Source: Monodelphis domestica (lineage: Eukaryota; Chordata; Mammalia; Didelphimorphia; Didelphidae). Taken from it: 64,000 nt of DNA. The notes beneath the pieces were generated by a model that had not been told where the DNA came from, searched no databases, and was given only the letters and a program-made list of their open reading frames with translations. Positions within the stretch are counted from its first letter, which is position 1. Each line of letters begins with the position of its first letter. Positions 10,839 to 21,800 of the stretch are shown in pieces. The stretch covers positions 327,158,415 through 327,222,414 of the forward strand of contig NC_077230.1 of assembly GCF_027887165.1 (NCBI RefSeq), given 5' to 3'. A program made the position numbers and the translations under genes.

Positions 10839-11541
10839 CTCTGAATGTGGAGGATTAGCTTTTCTTATCTCTGTCTGGTGTTCAGAGGCTTTAGTCCTGG
10901 GCAGATGTTGGTTCTATGAGCTTTCCCTGGGTTAAACTGAATATGCCTCACTGGAACTGGAATGGAAGGGTCGGACCACGAGGCCACACTCCCCCCCGCC
11001 CCCCTCGCTTTCCGGAAGTTGCCTTCAGAATCGCTGACCGTGAGGCTGTTTCCTTGGCCTGCGGGGGGATGGGCTGCAGCTTTCCCCAAGCTCCGAGGAG
11101 GGCACAGACTTTCACTGAGACTTGGATAGCAGGATCCAGCCCCTGAGGCTGTCTTGCCCGCCCTGAGGGTTGCTGTTGTTTCGACCAGCTCTCTGCAGCG
11201 GAAGCCCCAGGCAGTAACTTTCACCCGGACTCGGGTAGAAGGCCCTGAGGGTTGTTATTCCGAGGACCCTGCTCTCTGAGCCTGGCCGGGCTGCGGCTTC
11301 CGGGAGCCTTGGACTCTGCGCTCCTACCCCTGAGGTCCGAGGGATCTTGGGTTCTGGCTTTTGAGGGGTGCCGTACCTTTTGAACCAGGTCCAGGTCCAG
11401 GAGGAGGGTTCCCAGGGTCTGTGCTGTTGATCGTTTTGAATTTCGGCGCCTTAGGAGCTTTTAGTTTGAGATCGGTCGGGAAGGGTTTTCCGGAGATCTG
11501 AACTTCAGCTTTCTCTAAGCCGCCATCTTAACCGGAAGTCC
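10839..11541 (-). promoter_or_regulatory. LINE-1 5' UTR with internal promoter
   Basis: About 700 bases are GC-rich and hold many CpGs, unlike the AT-rich surroundings. The extreme 5' end contains an AAGATGGCGGC box on the minus strand (11519-11529), the YY1 consensus. Human L1 also carries a YY1 site at its very 5' end, where it positions transcription start. The family fact is known; function in this copy is inferred. Confidence 0.75.
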
Positions 11542-11585
11542 AAAAGAGTTTTTTTTTAAGAAATAAAAATAAAAAAAATTAAAAT

Positions 11586-12790
11586 TCAAGTACCATTCTT
11601 TTTTCCCCATATCTTTCCCCTCCCCCAAAAGGCAGGTGTTCATCGTGTAGTGAAATAAGGCAATACTGCAAACACTAGAGAAAAATTCATGTAGGAAATA
11701 AATTGAAGAATGGCATGTCTCTATCTGCACTCAGGTTCTGTCTCTTCCTTCTCTGGTGGTGGATATCCTTTTTTGTCACAAGATCCTTATAATGATATCT
11801 GGTATATGTGCAAAGTATCTCAGCTGGTATCTCCATGTGGAAGAAATTAGAGAGTTTGAAAAGATGCTTCCTTTCTAAGGAAGCTTAGGAAAGAAACAAT
11901 GTCAGAATCGAAGCCTCTTGGAGATACTAAAGTATATTTGGCTTTTCTGTAACTGGTCTGGATTATTAACCATGTGCCAAAAAAAGAGGTTCTTTGACTG
12001 CCTCTAGATGCATTCAATTAGTCCTGTCAGCTATATCCCCTTCCTCAAGTCCTTATTTGGTCATTCATCCAACTCAGTCTGGTAGAAAATAGTGCTATAA
12101 ATGGAGATGCCCTGGGCCTTTCTACCCTTTGAATAGCCAGAGCTTGACCTCCATGTTTGCCTTCTTCTCATTCAGGTGAAGGAGATTAGATCCTGTGACC
12201 TTATTAATTTGAAGCATCAAGGCCTTACTTTGGTGTCTCAGGATCCCAAAGTCTGGGTTCCATGTACCAGTGGAGTGCTACTGCACTAAAAAGCATGACA
12301 TAACCTTTGGGAGTGACTTTGTGGATCCCCGTTTAGACAAATCCAGCAGAGATGCTACTTTTTGACATGAACTTGGTGGAATCAATATTATGTAGAAACT
12401 GAGCTAAATTGAACTTCTCTCTCTCTCTCTCCAGAGATTGAGGTGGTATAGGAGAGAGTATGCCTCTCGGGTATTGGGAGAAATATGTATGTTTGTTTTT
12501 TCTATTTATTTGTAGAAATATCCCTTTGTAAAAACTAGGCATAAAATGCTGTAATTCTCTCACTAGTGCCTAAATGATAGAAGGCAAGAGAATCAGTAGA
12601 CTTGAATCTATGATTTTAGAGAAAAGTTTTTTTGCCCCAATACCTTTCTGGTCTTTCTAGTTGAGGTGGAAGTAGAATACTTGAGTTTTGATATTGGGGA
12701 AAGGGTGTTGCATAGAACATGGCTAAAGAGGACAGACTCAGATAGTGTATCCTCAAGTGAGACAGTTGCATAGGTAGTAAGTCAAGAGTT
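11586..12790. other. No gene recognised
   Basis: This is AT-rich sequence with short frames only. A short CT tract lies at about 12419-12432. I recognise no repeat family or exon. Confidence 0.5.
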
Positions 12791-12794
12791 ACTG

Positions 12795-12960
12795 ATTTAG
12801 AGCTAGAAGTGACCTTAGAGTCACGGAGTCTAGGTCTCTAATTTTATTGATGAGAAAACTGAGACCTAGACCAAAGAAGGGAATTGCTAAAGTCAGAATT
12901 ATTAAGTAGCAGCATCAGAACCCAAACTCTGATCCCCTAATTCCAAATCTAGAGTTCTCT
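12795..12960 (-). repeat. MIR/CORE-SINE-like fragment
   Basis: An antisense MIR-type pattern: gatttagagctagaagtgacc, gatgagaaaactgagacc and a degenerate aactctgatcccc end. Confidence 0.5.
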
Positions 12961-13117
12961 TTTCACCACATTTTGACCATTAAACTAAATTTTACTGTGT
13001 TTAATGGCAGAATGAGGACCCTGGAACCATAGGAGAGATGGTACAAAGAAAAGGAAAGAGAATGCAGAAATGGGGATAGAGAGAGAATGAAGACAAACTT
13101 TGACATCATAGTCTTTT

Positions 13118-13330
13118 CATAAAGGCAGATAGTTGGCTTAATAGATTGAGAGCCAGGCCTAGAAAAGGGAAGTCCTGAGTTCAAATATGGCCTCAGACAC
13201 TTCCTAGACATGTGTCCTTGGGCAAGTCACTTAACCCCCATTGCCTAGCCCTTATTGTTCTTCTACCTTAGAACCAATAGACAGTATTTATTTTAAGATA
13301 GAAGGTAAGGAATTAAAATAAAATAAAACA
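13118..13330 (+). mobile_element. MAR1/WSINE-type SINE
   Basis: The head (aggcagatagttggcttaat), gagccaggcctag, gttcaaatatgg, ggcaagtcacttaaccccc, tagcccttattgttcttc and an aattaaaataaaataaaa tail are all present. It is the same family as 5040-5231, moderately diverged. From 13360 to 14100 I see no gene. Confidence 0.75.
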
Positions 13331-14109
13331 TCATAGTCTTTTTGGAAGGCAAGTCCTGGGGAGAACTGACTTGATTTTAACATTCTAGGATTTTTTTTTC
13401 CCCAAGGGATATTCTGTCCTGATGAGGTTGATTCTATTCTACTTCTCAAGTTAACTGGCTTTACACTCTGCAGAGCTGTTATCTATCTGAATTAATAAAT
13501 TGTCACTTTCCTAAAATATGATGGGATTTTAAGAGACTTTTTTGTTAAGTTTGCTAAATCAGTAATGAGACTTTTGGAGATTTACAGGTAGACATGGATG
13601 AGATGAGGATTCAGGATAATGTAATGATGCCTGAATCATCTTCAAATGGGATTTAGTTCAGATCAAGGAATTCTTGCTGGAAGGACAATCTAAAAGACAG
13701 ATTGAAAGATTACTTAATTCTTTGGCTAAGAGTTCAAACACAATTTGGTCAACAAATGACCAAAGAGATTCTGGATTTGCAAAGCATCTATGATATAAAA
13801 AGCTAGTGTTTTTATATCACATTCATTTCCAAATATATCCCTAACTCAATTAGGTCATATCCTATCTTGCTGGATACCTCATTACCATTGTATTCTAAGT
13901 CAGGAATCAGAAAATATTTACTTGAACTAGATCCAGCCCACTGCCTATTTTTACATGGTCTACATGCCTTAGTTTACCAACCTTTATTCTCTGTTTGTGC
14001 TTATTCTTCCATATATATTTCTGAGAGGTGGTTCCCCGGGTTGATGAGAAGTGCTTTATAGCTACTATTCTTACTATGCCATTTTTATAAACAACTTTGC
14101 TTTGAAATA

Positions 14110-14201
14110 AAAAAATAATAATTGTATGACTAACGATAGAAATGATCAGTGTTAGAAAGGTTGTGGAAAGATGGTTAAACTAATATATTATTGGTGGAGC
14201 T
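14110..14201 (+). mobile_element. LINE-1 fragment, left part of a split copy
   Basis: The L1 ORF2 3'-region pattern (gaaaggttgtggaaagatg, attattggtggagc) stops abruptly at 14201. It resumes at 15095. Confidence 0.5.
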
Positions 14202-15094
14202 ATTGGGAGCCTTAAAACTCCCACTGGCTGACAAAGTCACAGTTTGGGAAATGTGAAAATGAGACCCCCACACAGATCCCCCTCAGTGACTTCTCTCTCT
14301 TTAACTTCCCTCACTAATGGATGATTATTGTTTTCTCTCCAATACAAAAGAAATGATACAAGAACAAAGACTTATAGAATAAACATATATCCCATCTTAA
14401 TCCCCCCAGATTATTACCCTAAAAGATTACATTCACAGAATTAAAACCTAAAGATCACTACCCATTACCCCGCTCCTTTCCCCCTCCAGAGTTACATTCA
14501 CTCCCATTACAAGCCAGGTAAGCCAAGAACATCAATCACCTTCAAGACACACTCCACTGCAACCAGAAACCAGACAACATTGCCAGGTGCTTTAAAGTAA
14601 CACAAGAAAAATAGAACTTGTAAATTGAGGAAAACCCCAATTCTGGTCTGTCATTAAATTATCCTCTGACCCTGTACCTAGCTACAAAGTGTTTTGTTAT
14701 CTATCTCCTAAATAATTATGATCGATTGTGAAAGCTGACCAAAAGTAACAATAATTCTCCTTGGGTCAAAAGGGACTAACCTCCAAATCACTCTACTCAT
14801 GTCATTTATCTCCATCTGTTATAACAATAATGTTTCACTAACTGTCTCCTTAGGCTTCACATCTATTGTTAAGTTCTATGGAAACATGTATGTGGAAAAT
14901 TGATTATGTGCCAGAAAAGCATGTAATCCCTGAACCTATAAAATAAACCAACCTGATGCCATGGCAGAACGCTGTGTGATGTCTATGCACGTGGGACTGA
15001 GCATACAGTATCTCTCACTCCACTATTTGACTGAACCATCACACTTAGGCAGAGGACCCTCACCCTGTGAGAGACCACTGGTTTGGCTCTTAAA
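14202..15094. mobile_element. LTR-like insertion inside LINE-1, about 0.9 kb
   Basis: The segment interrupts an L1 copy and is flanked by a short direct repeat (gtggagct at 14194 and gtggagtc at 15095). It has no coding frame. Near its end, cctataaaataaacc combines a TATA-like and a polyadenylation-like motif, as in retroviral LTRs, followed by a short transcript-end-like region. The canonical TG..CA ends are not clear, so the class is uncertain. Confidence 0.4.
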
Positions 15095-15352
15095 GTGGAG
15101 TCATAAATTAGTACAATCAGAAAGCAATTTGGAATTAAGTAAAATGACTAAAATGTCCATATCCTAGATCCAGAAATTCTATTATTAGGCATATACCCCA
15201 TAGAGATCAGCAACAAAAATGAAAAAGATATTTATAACATTACTTTTTCTGATAGCATATATATGAAAACCAATACAAGTCCATTAACTGGGGAAAGGTT
15301 AAACAATTTGTTATATACACTGTGTAGTAATATAACAATTACATTCATGTAT
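15095..15352 (+). mobile_element. LINE-1 fragment, right part of the split copy
   Basis: L1 ORF2 3'-end blocks: agaaagcaatttggaatta, ccatagagatcagcaac, gaaaaagatatttataac, and ccattaactggggaaagg for the P-I-N-W-G type segment. The piece ends in an inverted repeat with the next fragment. Confidence 0.55.
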
Positions 15353-15775
15353 ACCACAAATTGTTTAACCCTTCCCCAGTTAATGAATTTCTATTGATCT
15401 TTTTGGGCCATTTATTCTAATACATTTTGATCAATTCATTATATATCTTATATATGAGAACTTCTTCAGAAAAAAATACCTATTAAATTCCTTGTAATTT
15501 TAACTTATTCGTTTTGTTTGTGCATTTTTTAAAAAGTCTCCATATTATCTTCTGTGATCCTCTCTATTCTTCCTTTGGTCATGAATTCTTTCCCTGTCCA
15601 TAGTTGTGAAAAGCTATTTTCTTTTTGCTCCTCTAATTAATGATGTGACCTTCTATCTAAATCATGCTTATTTATTTTTGTATCTAAACCATTTCGGGTT
15701 TATCTTTGGTCTGTACTTAATTTTTGAAAGAACATTTTCTAGTTAGGAATGGACTTTTTAAAACAACTTTCTTCT
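15353..15775 (-). mobile_element. LINE-1 fragment in opposite orientation
   Basis: The plus strand reads as the reverse complement of L1 ORF2: cacaaattgtttaaccc, tgatcaattcattatat, gtaattttaacttattcg and aaccatttcgggtttatc. The matching part of the full-length L1 lies around 6200-6550. It directly abuts the plus-strand fragment, as expected for a 5'-inverted L1. Confidence 0.6.
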
Positions 15776-15809
15776 TCATATCCTTACTTATCAGAAATCT
15801 ACCTCCCAA

Positions 15810-16800
15810 CTGATTCAACTATTCTGGAGAGCAATTTGGAACTTTGCTCAAAGAGTTTTAAAACTGTGCTTACCCCTTTACCCATCTATACCACTTCTAG
15901 GTATAAATCCTAATGTAATAGATAATCTTGGAGGGTATATATTTGATGGATACTAGATAACTAATAGATCAGGTAGTTATCTTCTTTTTTGCCTACCCTC
16001 CTCCCTTTTATACCTTCCCTTCCTCCCTCTTCCAATTTCCCTTCCTCCCCTCTTCTTCCCTTTAGTTTTCCCTTCCCCCTTCTTCTTCAGCCTCCTAAGT
16101 CACTCAGGGTGAGCTATGATGTTTCAGAGGAAATACTCTTTTCTCTTCTTTATCTCAAATAAGGGTTTTTTGGGTAAAACAGGAAAGATAGAGGATAAGG
16201 TAAGAGGGTTGGAGGTTTCCCTATTATCTACCGTGAGTCTTAGGTTGGAGGATATTGAGAGAAATGACAATTCAGTCACTAGCATGAAACGGAGCAAGTC
16301 AGAGAGAGATATATGGACTATTGTCCTTCTTCTGCCTTCAAATCAGCCAGGCCACCTCCAACTTGATTACCCCAAGTCCCAGAGACAGATCCAACTTCTT
16401 CCTTCAATAGTCACCACCATCAGCCAAAAGCCTTCAGTCACCGTTGGCGTTTGCCTTCAACTGTTTCCGGGTCACATTCCAAGTGGAATCTTCCTTTGAT
16501 TGACAGCTGATCAATCTCCAGTTTCTTGTTTTGCTGCAATTTCTTGTAATTTCTCTCTTCTCCACACTAACGAGATTTTAAAAGGACCTGTTTGTGCCAA
16601 AATATTTATAGCAGCTCTTTGAGGTGAAAGAATTAGAAACTAAGGAGATATGCATCAATTGGGAAATGGCTGAAGAAACTGGTATATGATGGTGACAGAA
16701 CATTACTATGCTATAAGAAATGATGTGAAAGATGATTTAAGAGAAGTCTGGAAAGACCTACATGAATTTATGTAAAGTGAAATGAGCAGAAGATTTTTGG
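15810..16800 (+). mobile_element. LINE-1 3' fragments split by about 620 bases
   Basis: Positions 15810-15945 (ttctggagagcaatttgga, ctataccacttctaggtat) and 16570-16800 (ggacctgtttgtgcc, ttatagcagctcttt, catcaattgggaaatggctg) are consecutive parts of one L1. The 620 bases between them, rich in CT and with no frame of note, look like a later insertion of unknown type. Confidence 0.5.
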
Positions 16801-17108
16801 ATCCAGACTTCAGGAAGACATACATAAGAATGGGTTACTTTTAGACAGAAGCCCATTTAATACTCTCTTGCTCTTCCTTATTCCCTCTTTTGTGTGGGGT
16901 TGCCCATGCCTTGAGTCTCTGCTGCCTAAGAAATCCCATATAAACCAGGGAGGCAGTTCAGATATCCCTTTATTCACAGATTTCCTTTTCCATGGGATTG
17001 CTGGAATTCCTTCTTTAAAAAGTGGGGGAGGGCAAGAGGTAGAACTGTTAAAGAGGGAATTAATTTTTAATGATATGGAAGAGGTGAAAAAGAATTGTTC
17101 TCATCACA

Positions 17109-17212
17109 ATTTAGGTACAGGCCATGGGTCTGATTGACTGGTCTGAATAGGAATTCATACAAAATAAGGATCTTTTATTTCAGTTAATCATCTTGAATTC
17201 TTGGATGAAGGG
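17109..17212 (+). repeat. Left arm of a long inverted repeat
   Basis: From aggccatg through gactggtctgaatagg, gaattcatacaaaataagga and catcttgaattcttggatg to gaagg, the arm is matched in reverse at 18047-18145 with few mismatches. The left arm carries an extra ggtctgatt, a small local duplication. Confidence 0.7.
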
Positions 17213-18046
17213 GAAGGGGAAACTTCATGTAACCCCTCCCAGAAGAAGGGAATAATTCTTCAGTAGAGATCTCAAAAAGAGCAAAAACTTGTTACCATTT
17301 CCCAGTTAGGGATCCCAGGGAGAAGGAAGTCTTAACTGGTCAACCAATGAGCACTAAGTATGGGATATGGAGAAGGTTCTATTATCAACTTAAGCCTAGA
17401 ATAGACTATATAAAAGAAGTATATTACCTCTTAGCTATCTTGATAAAGATGACTTGGACCCATGATGGAAACTTGTGATAGCACTGGAGGTTCTCTGCAT
17501 TTAATATTCCTTGTGCTCTTTATCATCATTTTTATATCAGGAGACCTACTCTGGACTTCTACTGACATTATCTCCACTGTATAAATTGTACCTTTAGGAA
17601 CATTATCTGTATTACTTTGTTTTTTTTTATTATTTATATTAAGTTGCTCATTCCAGGAGTGTTTTAATATTCTTTTAGTGGTAGAAAATCCTAAAAATTT
17701 TGGGAGAACTTACCACTAAGGAATAGAATGTTTTAGGAGTGATACCTGTTTTATGTAGATTAGGCTGATTTCTCTTCAAGGGAGCAAAGAAATTTTTCTA
17801 GGGACCATCACTAGTTTCTCATCCTTGTTGCCTGAAACACGTAAGGCCTAGCTTTGGGGGAATTGATAACAGAAGTTTTAATAGAACTACAAAGGCTTCT
17901 AAAGAACACCTTTCTGATATAGCCTTGCCAATTGCTGGAGTGAATGTGAAAAAAAAAGAGGGGAATAGTTGTCTCCCTGAATAAAATTTTAAACTCAAGA
18001 ATTACATTTTTAACCCATTATTATTCATAAATGCACTTTTATTTCA
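17213..18046. other. Spacer between the inverted-repeat arms
   Basis: About 830 bases without a convincing coding frame. A gactatataaaag TATA-like motif is at about 17403-17415. No transposase motif was found. It could be the interior of a non-autonomous DNA transposon, or unrelated sequence between two inverted repeat copies. Confidence 0.35.
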
Positions 18047-18145
18047 TGTACTATTGCCTTCATCCAAGGATTCAAGATGACTACCTGAAATAAAGGATCC
18101 TCCTTATTTTGTATGAATTCCTATTCAGACCAGTCATGGCCTCCA
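18047..18145 (-). repeat. Right arm of the long inverted repeat
   Basis: The plus strand reads ccttcatccaaggattcaag, gatgactacctgaaataaag, then cttattttgtatgaattcc and tattcagaccagtcatggcc. This is the reverse complement of the left arm with small indels. Confidence 0.7.
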
Positions 18146-18374
18146 CCATTTACTTCAATAAATTCACATCTATTTCATTCATTATTTCCATTTATTTCAT
18201 TTTATTTCATTAATTTCACTTAAAGAATGCCTTATTGCAGTGATTCTAAGCTTAAATCCCAGTACTGACTTGAATTAGATTGGTCTAGAATATTGCCTCA
18301 TATTTTACAGAAGCTATCTATCAGAAAATTTTTCTTCTCCACTATTTATATGCCAAACCTTTTGAAATAAGCCT

Positions 18375-19735
18375 CTATTTTCTTCTCTTTTTGTCCAGAT
18401 TCTGACAAAGATGTAGTCCTTCTCATCAAAACCAATCCCTCTACTCGTACCCTTGTATACCTTTCTGGCAGATTATCCCCTCAATCATTGCCCCTCTGCT
18501 AATCTTCATTCTCTTATCTATTTACTGACTCTTTCTTTGCTGCCCCGAAACAAACCTAAGTATCCCATATCCTTAATCAGAGAACCAGCTACAATGAGTA
18601 GCATCAAAAAATTCTATTATAATTTTTCTTTGAAACAAAAATTTCAAACTATCTTAATTTTTATGCCTTTTAGATTAAAAAAAGATTTTTAAAAAATATT
18701 TTTAAAATAAAGCAAAACAAAAACATCGAACTATATTAATTGACTGACTCAGCTCTTTGATGTATTCTTAAATTCTTGTCCTTCTAGTGTTAAAAAAAAA
18801 CAACTTCATTTGACCTCTGTCATATCATTGTCATCTCTTCTATCTTTTAAAATCAAATTCCTAGAAAATATCTTCTATGCTCTTTTTTCCTTTCCTTTCT
18901 TTCCCCTCACTCTCCAGCCTTTTTCAACTCTGGCCTTTGACTTCACCAACTGAAACTACTTTTTTCCAACATTACTATTGTTTCTCTTATTCAATCCAGT
19001 GGCCTATGTTCAGTCTTCATCTTCCTTGTCCTGTCTGCAGCGTAAAATAGTTGACTGCTAGCACTCTTTGGATATTTATTACCCCCCTTGGATTTTGTGA
19101 CAATATTCTCTCATTCTTCTTTACCAACTAGTCTGATCTTTCTCAGTCTCCTTTTCTGGTTCATTTCCCATGTCCTACCCTCTTACCATGGATGTTCTTC
19201 AAGATTCTGACCTGGGTCCCCTTCTTTCGCCATATCCTTTTTCTTATTGAACTCATCAGCATCCATAGGTTAAATTATCATCACTATGTAAATAATTTCC
19301 AGATACATATTCCCAGACCTGGTTTCTCTTCAGACTTCCAGTCCTTCATTGCCTCCTATACTAGCACCTGTATGTGTATATGTGTATGTGTCTAAAACTC
19401 ATTATTTCCAAAATAATTTATTATTTTCCCTCCTAACCCTGCCCTTTCTCTTCTTCAGATTTCTATAATAATGTTGAAAGCTCCACTGTAATTCTAATCA
19501 CTCAGATATAAAACCTTGGAATTATCCTCAATGTCTTTCTTTCCCTTACCCCAAAATCTAGTCCATTGTCAAATCTCTTACCTCCCATATTCAGTTGGTT
19601 GCCAAGTCTTGTCAATTCTACCTCCATATTTCTTGCATTTATCTCTTTGTCTCCACATACATGGCCAAAACACAAGTTTAGACCCTTACTACCACAAGTT
19701 CAAACTCTCATTCTGGACAGTTTGGACATTCTGGA
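18375..19735 (+). mobile_element. L2 LINE reverse-transcriptase remnant
   Basis: The segment follows the L2 ORF2 order. Recognisable parts are gtcctgtctgcagcgtaaaa (decayed L-S-A-A region), the tctgacctgggtccccttct block (P-G-S-V-L-G-P type) and the ggttaaattatcatcactatg block (L-Y-A-D-D region, degraded). Stops and indels are frequent. It continues on the other side of a later SINE (19750-19949). Confidence 0.6.
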
Positions 19736-19749
19736 AAGTCCTGATTAGG

Positions 19750-19949
19750 AGGGCAGCTGGGTGGCTCCGTGGATTGAAAGCCAGCCCTAGAGATGGGAGG
19801 TCCTAGGTTCAAATCTGGCTTCAGATACTTCCTATCTGTGTAACCCTGGGCAAGTCATTTGGCCCCCATTGCCTAGCCCTTACCACTCTTTTTTCTTGGA
19901 ACCAATACACAGTATTGATTCCAAGATAAAAGGTAAGGGTTAAAAAAAA
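19750..19949 (+). mobile_element. MAR1/WSINE-type SINE with clear target-site duplication
   Basis: The SINE has a tRNA-like head (gggcagctgggtggctccg), gccctagagatgggagg, aggttcaaatctgg, ccctgggcaagtcat and an A-tail. A 14-base direct repeat, aagtcctgattagg, lies at 19736-19749 and again at 19950-19963. It is inserted into an L2 element. Confidence 0.9.
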
Positions 19950-19963
19950 AAGTCCTGATTAGG

Positions 19964-20770
19964 CTCCCTGCTTCCAATCTCTTCTCTTCATAATCTATCC
20001 TCAAACAGCTACCAATGAACCAGAAAAATAATGCCTAGAATAACAAAAACAAAATTGAATGCCAAGTTTATATAATGATCAATCAGGGCCCTTGAAAAAA
20101 AGTTTACAAAAAATACATCTCCTTTCTTTCACTATGGAGATGGTATAGATGACAGAGAGTTTTGAATGTGGAATGTCAAAAACTCTCTCTGACTCCATCA
20201 ATGTGTGCATTTTGTTTAACTTTTCTTCTGTTTAAAGGGAAGGTTCGATGTGGTAAAATGGTGAGGTAGTAGTATATGTGGAAGTGACAATGAAGTGAAA
20301 CAAGTCTTCCCATGTTACTCCTGTTCCCAAGAAATATCACTGGCCATAAACAATTACTTCTAGGATAAAACACAAACTTCTCAGGTTAATATTTAAACTC
20401 TTCACAATCTGGCTCTTGGCTTGCCTTTCTAGGGTCATCATACATTATCTCCCTTCACAAATTCTGTGCTTGGCCAAACTGGCTTACTTTCTATTTCCCA
20501 ATCTCAGCATTCCATCTTCCACCTTACTGACTTTGAAATCTGTCTTTCAAGCTTGGTATGAACTCCCTCACTATCTCTGCAAATTAGCTCATGTGCCTTG
20601 TCCTAAAGGAAACTTTCCCTGATCCTCATAGCTGTTACTATTCACTCTTTCCTTCTCAAATCATATAAGTGTGTACCTGATTAATGTCACATTTCTTTAG
20701 AATAAGGTAAACTCCTGAGGGCCAGAATTTCTAACTTTGGCTTTGTAGTCCCACCACCTAGTATGCATAG
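19964..20770 (+). mobile_element. L2 LINE 3' part
   Basis: The sequence tctggctcttggcttgcct, then ccaaactggcttactttc, aactttccctgatcctc and the ctcctgagggccag block follow the L2 3' region in the right order. The stretch at about 20000-20350 between L2 blocks is not assigned. Confidence 0.5.
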
Positions 20771-20849
20771 TTTGATGACCCCAAGAGCACTAATATTGGA
20801 GGGGCAACAGATGCAAGGAATAAACGGTTTTACAAAAAGTATGAGAAAG

Positions 20850-21190
20850 CAATTAGTGCTGCCTAAAATCTATTGATCTGTGACCAAAGGGATGTGGCAA
20901 TGATTTTCAGCACTTACATGCAGTAATGGCCACAAACTTGGTTGCAGGATGAAGATCTTTGACCACTAAGAGTGACCACAAAAGAGAGGTGAGTCAAGCT
21001 TAGTTCTCCTACGTTCTCAATTATTAAAAAATTGAATTTTTGCAATTAAATACTATACTCAACCTTCCATAAGTTATGGAAAGTAATCCATTCTGCCTAC
21101 AACTTACTGATCTATGACTAGGAAAGCATATGAAAATGATTTTGGACATCTGTATGAGCATAAAACTCTGGATCTTAGTAAAAGCATGTT
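20850..21190 (+). repeat. Diverged tandem duplication, unit about 220 bases
   Basis: The block at 20848-20925 (gcctaaaatctattgatctg, gtgaccaaaggg, aatgattttcagcac) recurs at 21075-21150 (gcctacaacttactgatcta, tgactaggaaag, aatgattttggacat). Both units have accumulated many substitutions. The origin is unknown; it lies just upstream of the Gypsy integrase remnant and may belong to it. Confidence 0.4.
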
Positions 21191-21800
21191 CTACTGACCC
21201 ATGTTAGAGGCATACAAGAAATGTTGGAACCTCTCTGCCTGATACAGCAGACTGAAGTGCTTCCTCTGCCAGAAGTGGTACCAAATCAAGCTGCTTACTC
21301 ATAAAGCAGAAATAGAAGCAAGCCCTTGAAATCTGTGTACATAGACTTGTCTCTGGAAAGAAATAAGAAAGACATGAACAGCATCTTAGCAGTCACTGAC
21401 AACTTTCCCTGGACCGTATAGACCTATTTAATCAGAATCCAGATTTCCAGTGTCCGATATATTATTCGACAGGTGTCTTTAAGTGCACTGGTTCGCTGAC
21501 AACATTCATTCTGATCAAGGTTGAAATTGTGAAAGCAAGTTACTCAAAGAAGTACACAATCAGGGTTCTAGGAACACATCACAACAACTTCTAGGAGATC
21601 TTTAATCAAAAACAGCTTAATTATACTCTACTAAACATGCTAGAGACTCTAAAGCCTCTTAGGTAGTAAGCTAAATGAAATCAGTATGGCCTTTTTTGTA
21701 TACGCTTTTAATTCTCCCATGTTTATGAGTACAGGTTTTACTCCAAGCCTGAAATTTGAGTGATTTGAACTTTGAGTGAGTTCTTTATGGACCTATACTT
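21190..21800 (+). pseudogene. Decayed Ty3/Gypsy-type integrase
   Basis: Integrase inserts retroelement cDNA into host DNA. Translating across frames gives conserved Ty3/Gypsy blocks in the right order. There is a C-x2-C at 21258-21269, part of the H2C2 zinc finger, and a Y-I-D-L-S-L-E then I-L-A-V-T-D-N-F stretch at 21338-21406. An H-S-D-Q-G motif lies at 21507-21521, followed by a stop and then E-S-K-L-L-K-E. Further on are L-L-N-M-L-E-T-L near 21630 and V-Y-A-F-N-S with S-T-G-F-T-P near 21698-21745. Frames shift and stops intervene, so it is non-functional. No long terminal repeats or reverse transcriptase were recognised next to it. Confidence 0.75.

Larger units (their letters stand above)
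5231..11541 (-). mobile_element. Full-length LINE-1, minus strand, about 6.3 kb
   Basis: All parts of an L1 are present. In transcript order they are a GC-rich 5' UTR (11541-10839), ORF1 (10838-9915), a 531-base spacer (9914-9384), ORF2 (9383-5582) and a short 3' UTR ending in poly(A), seen as a T run at about 5232-5241. The element is flanked by imperfect direct repeats, aaaaggg plus T run at 5225 and aaaagag plus T run at 11542, which fit a target-site duplication. ORF1 is open throughout. ORF2 has one frameshift. This makes it one of the youngest insertions in the window, though it cannot move by itself as sequenced. Older L1 pieces elsewhere here are far more diverged. Confidence 0.93.
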
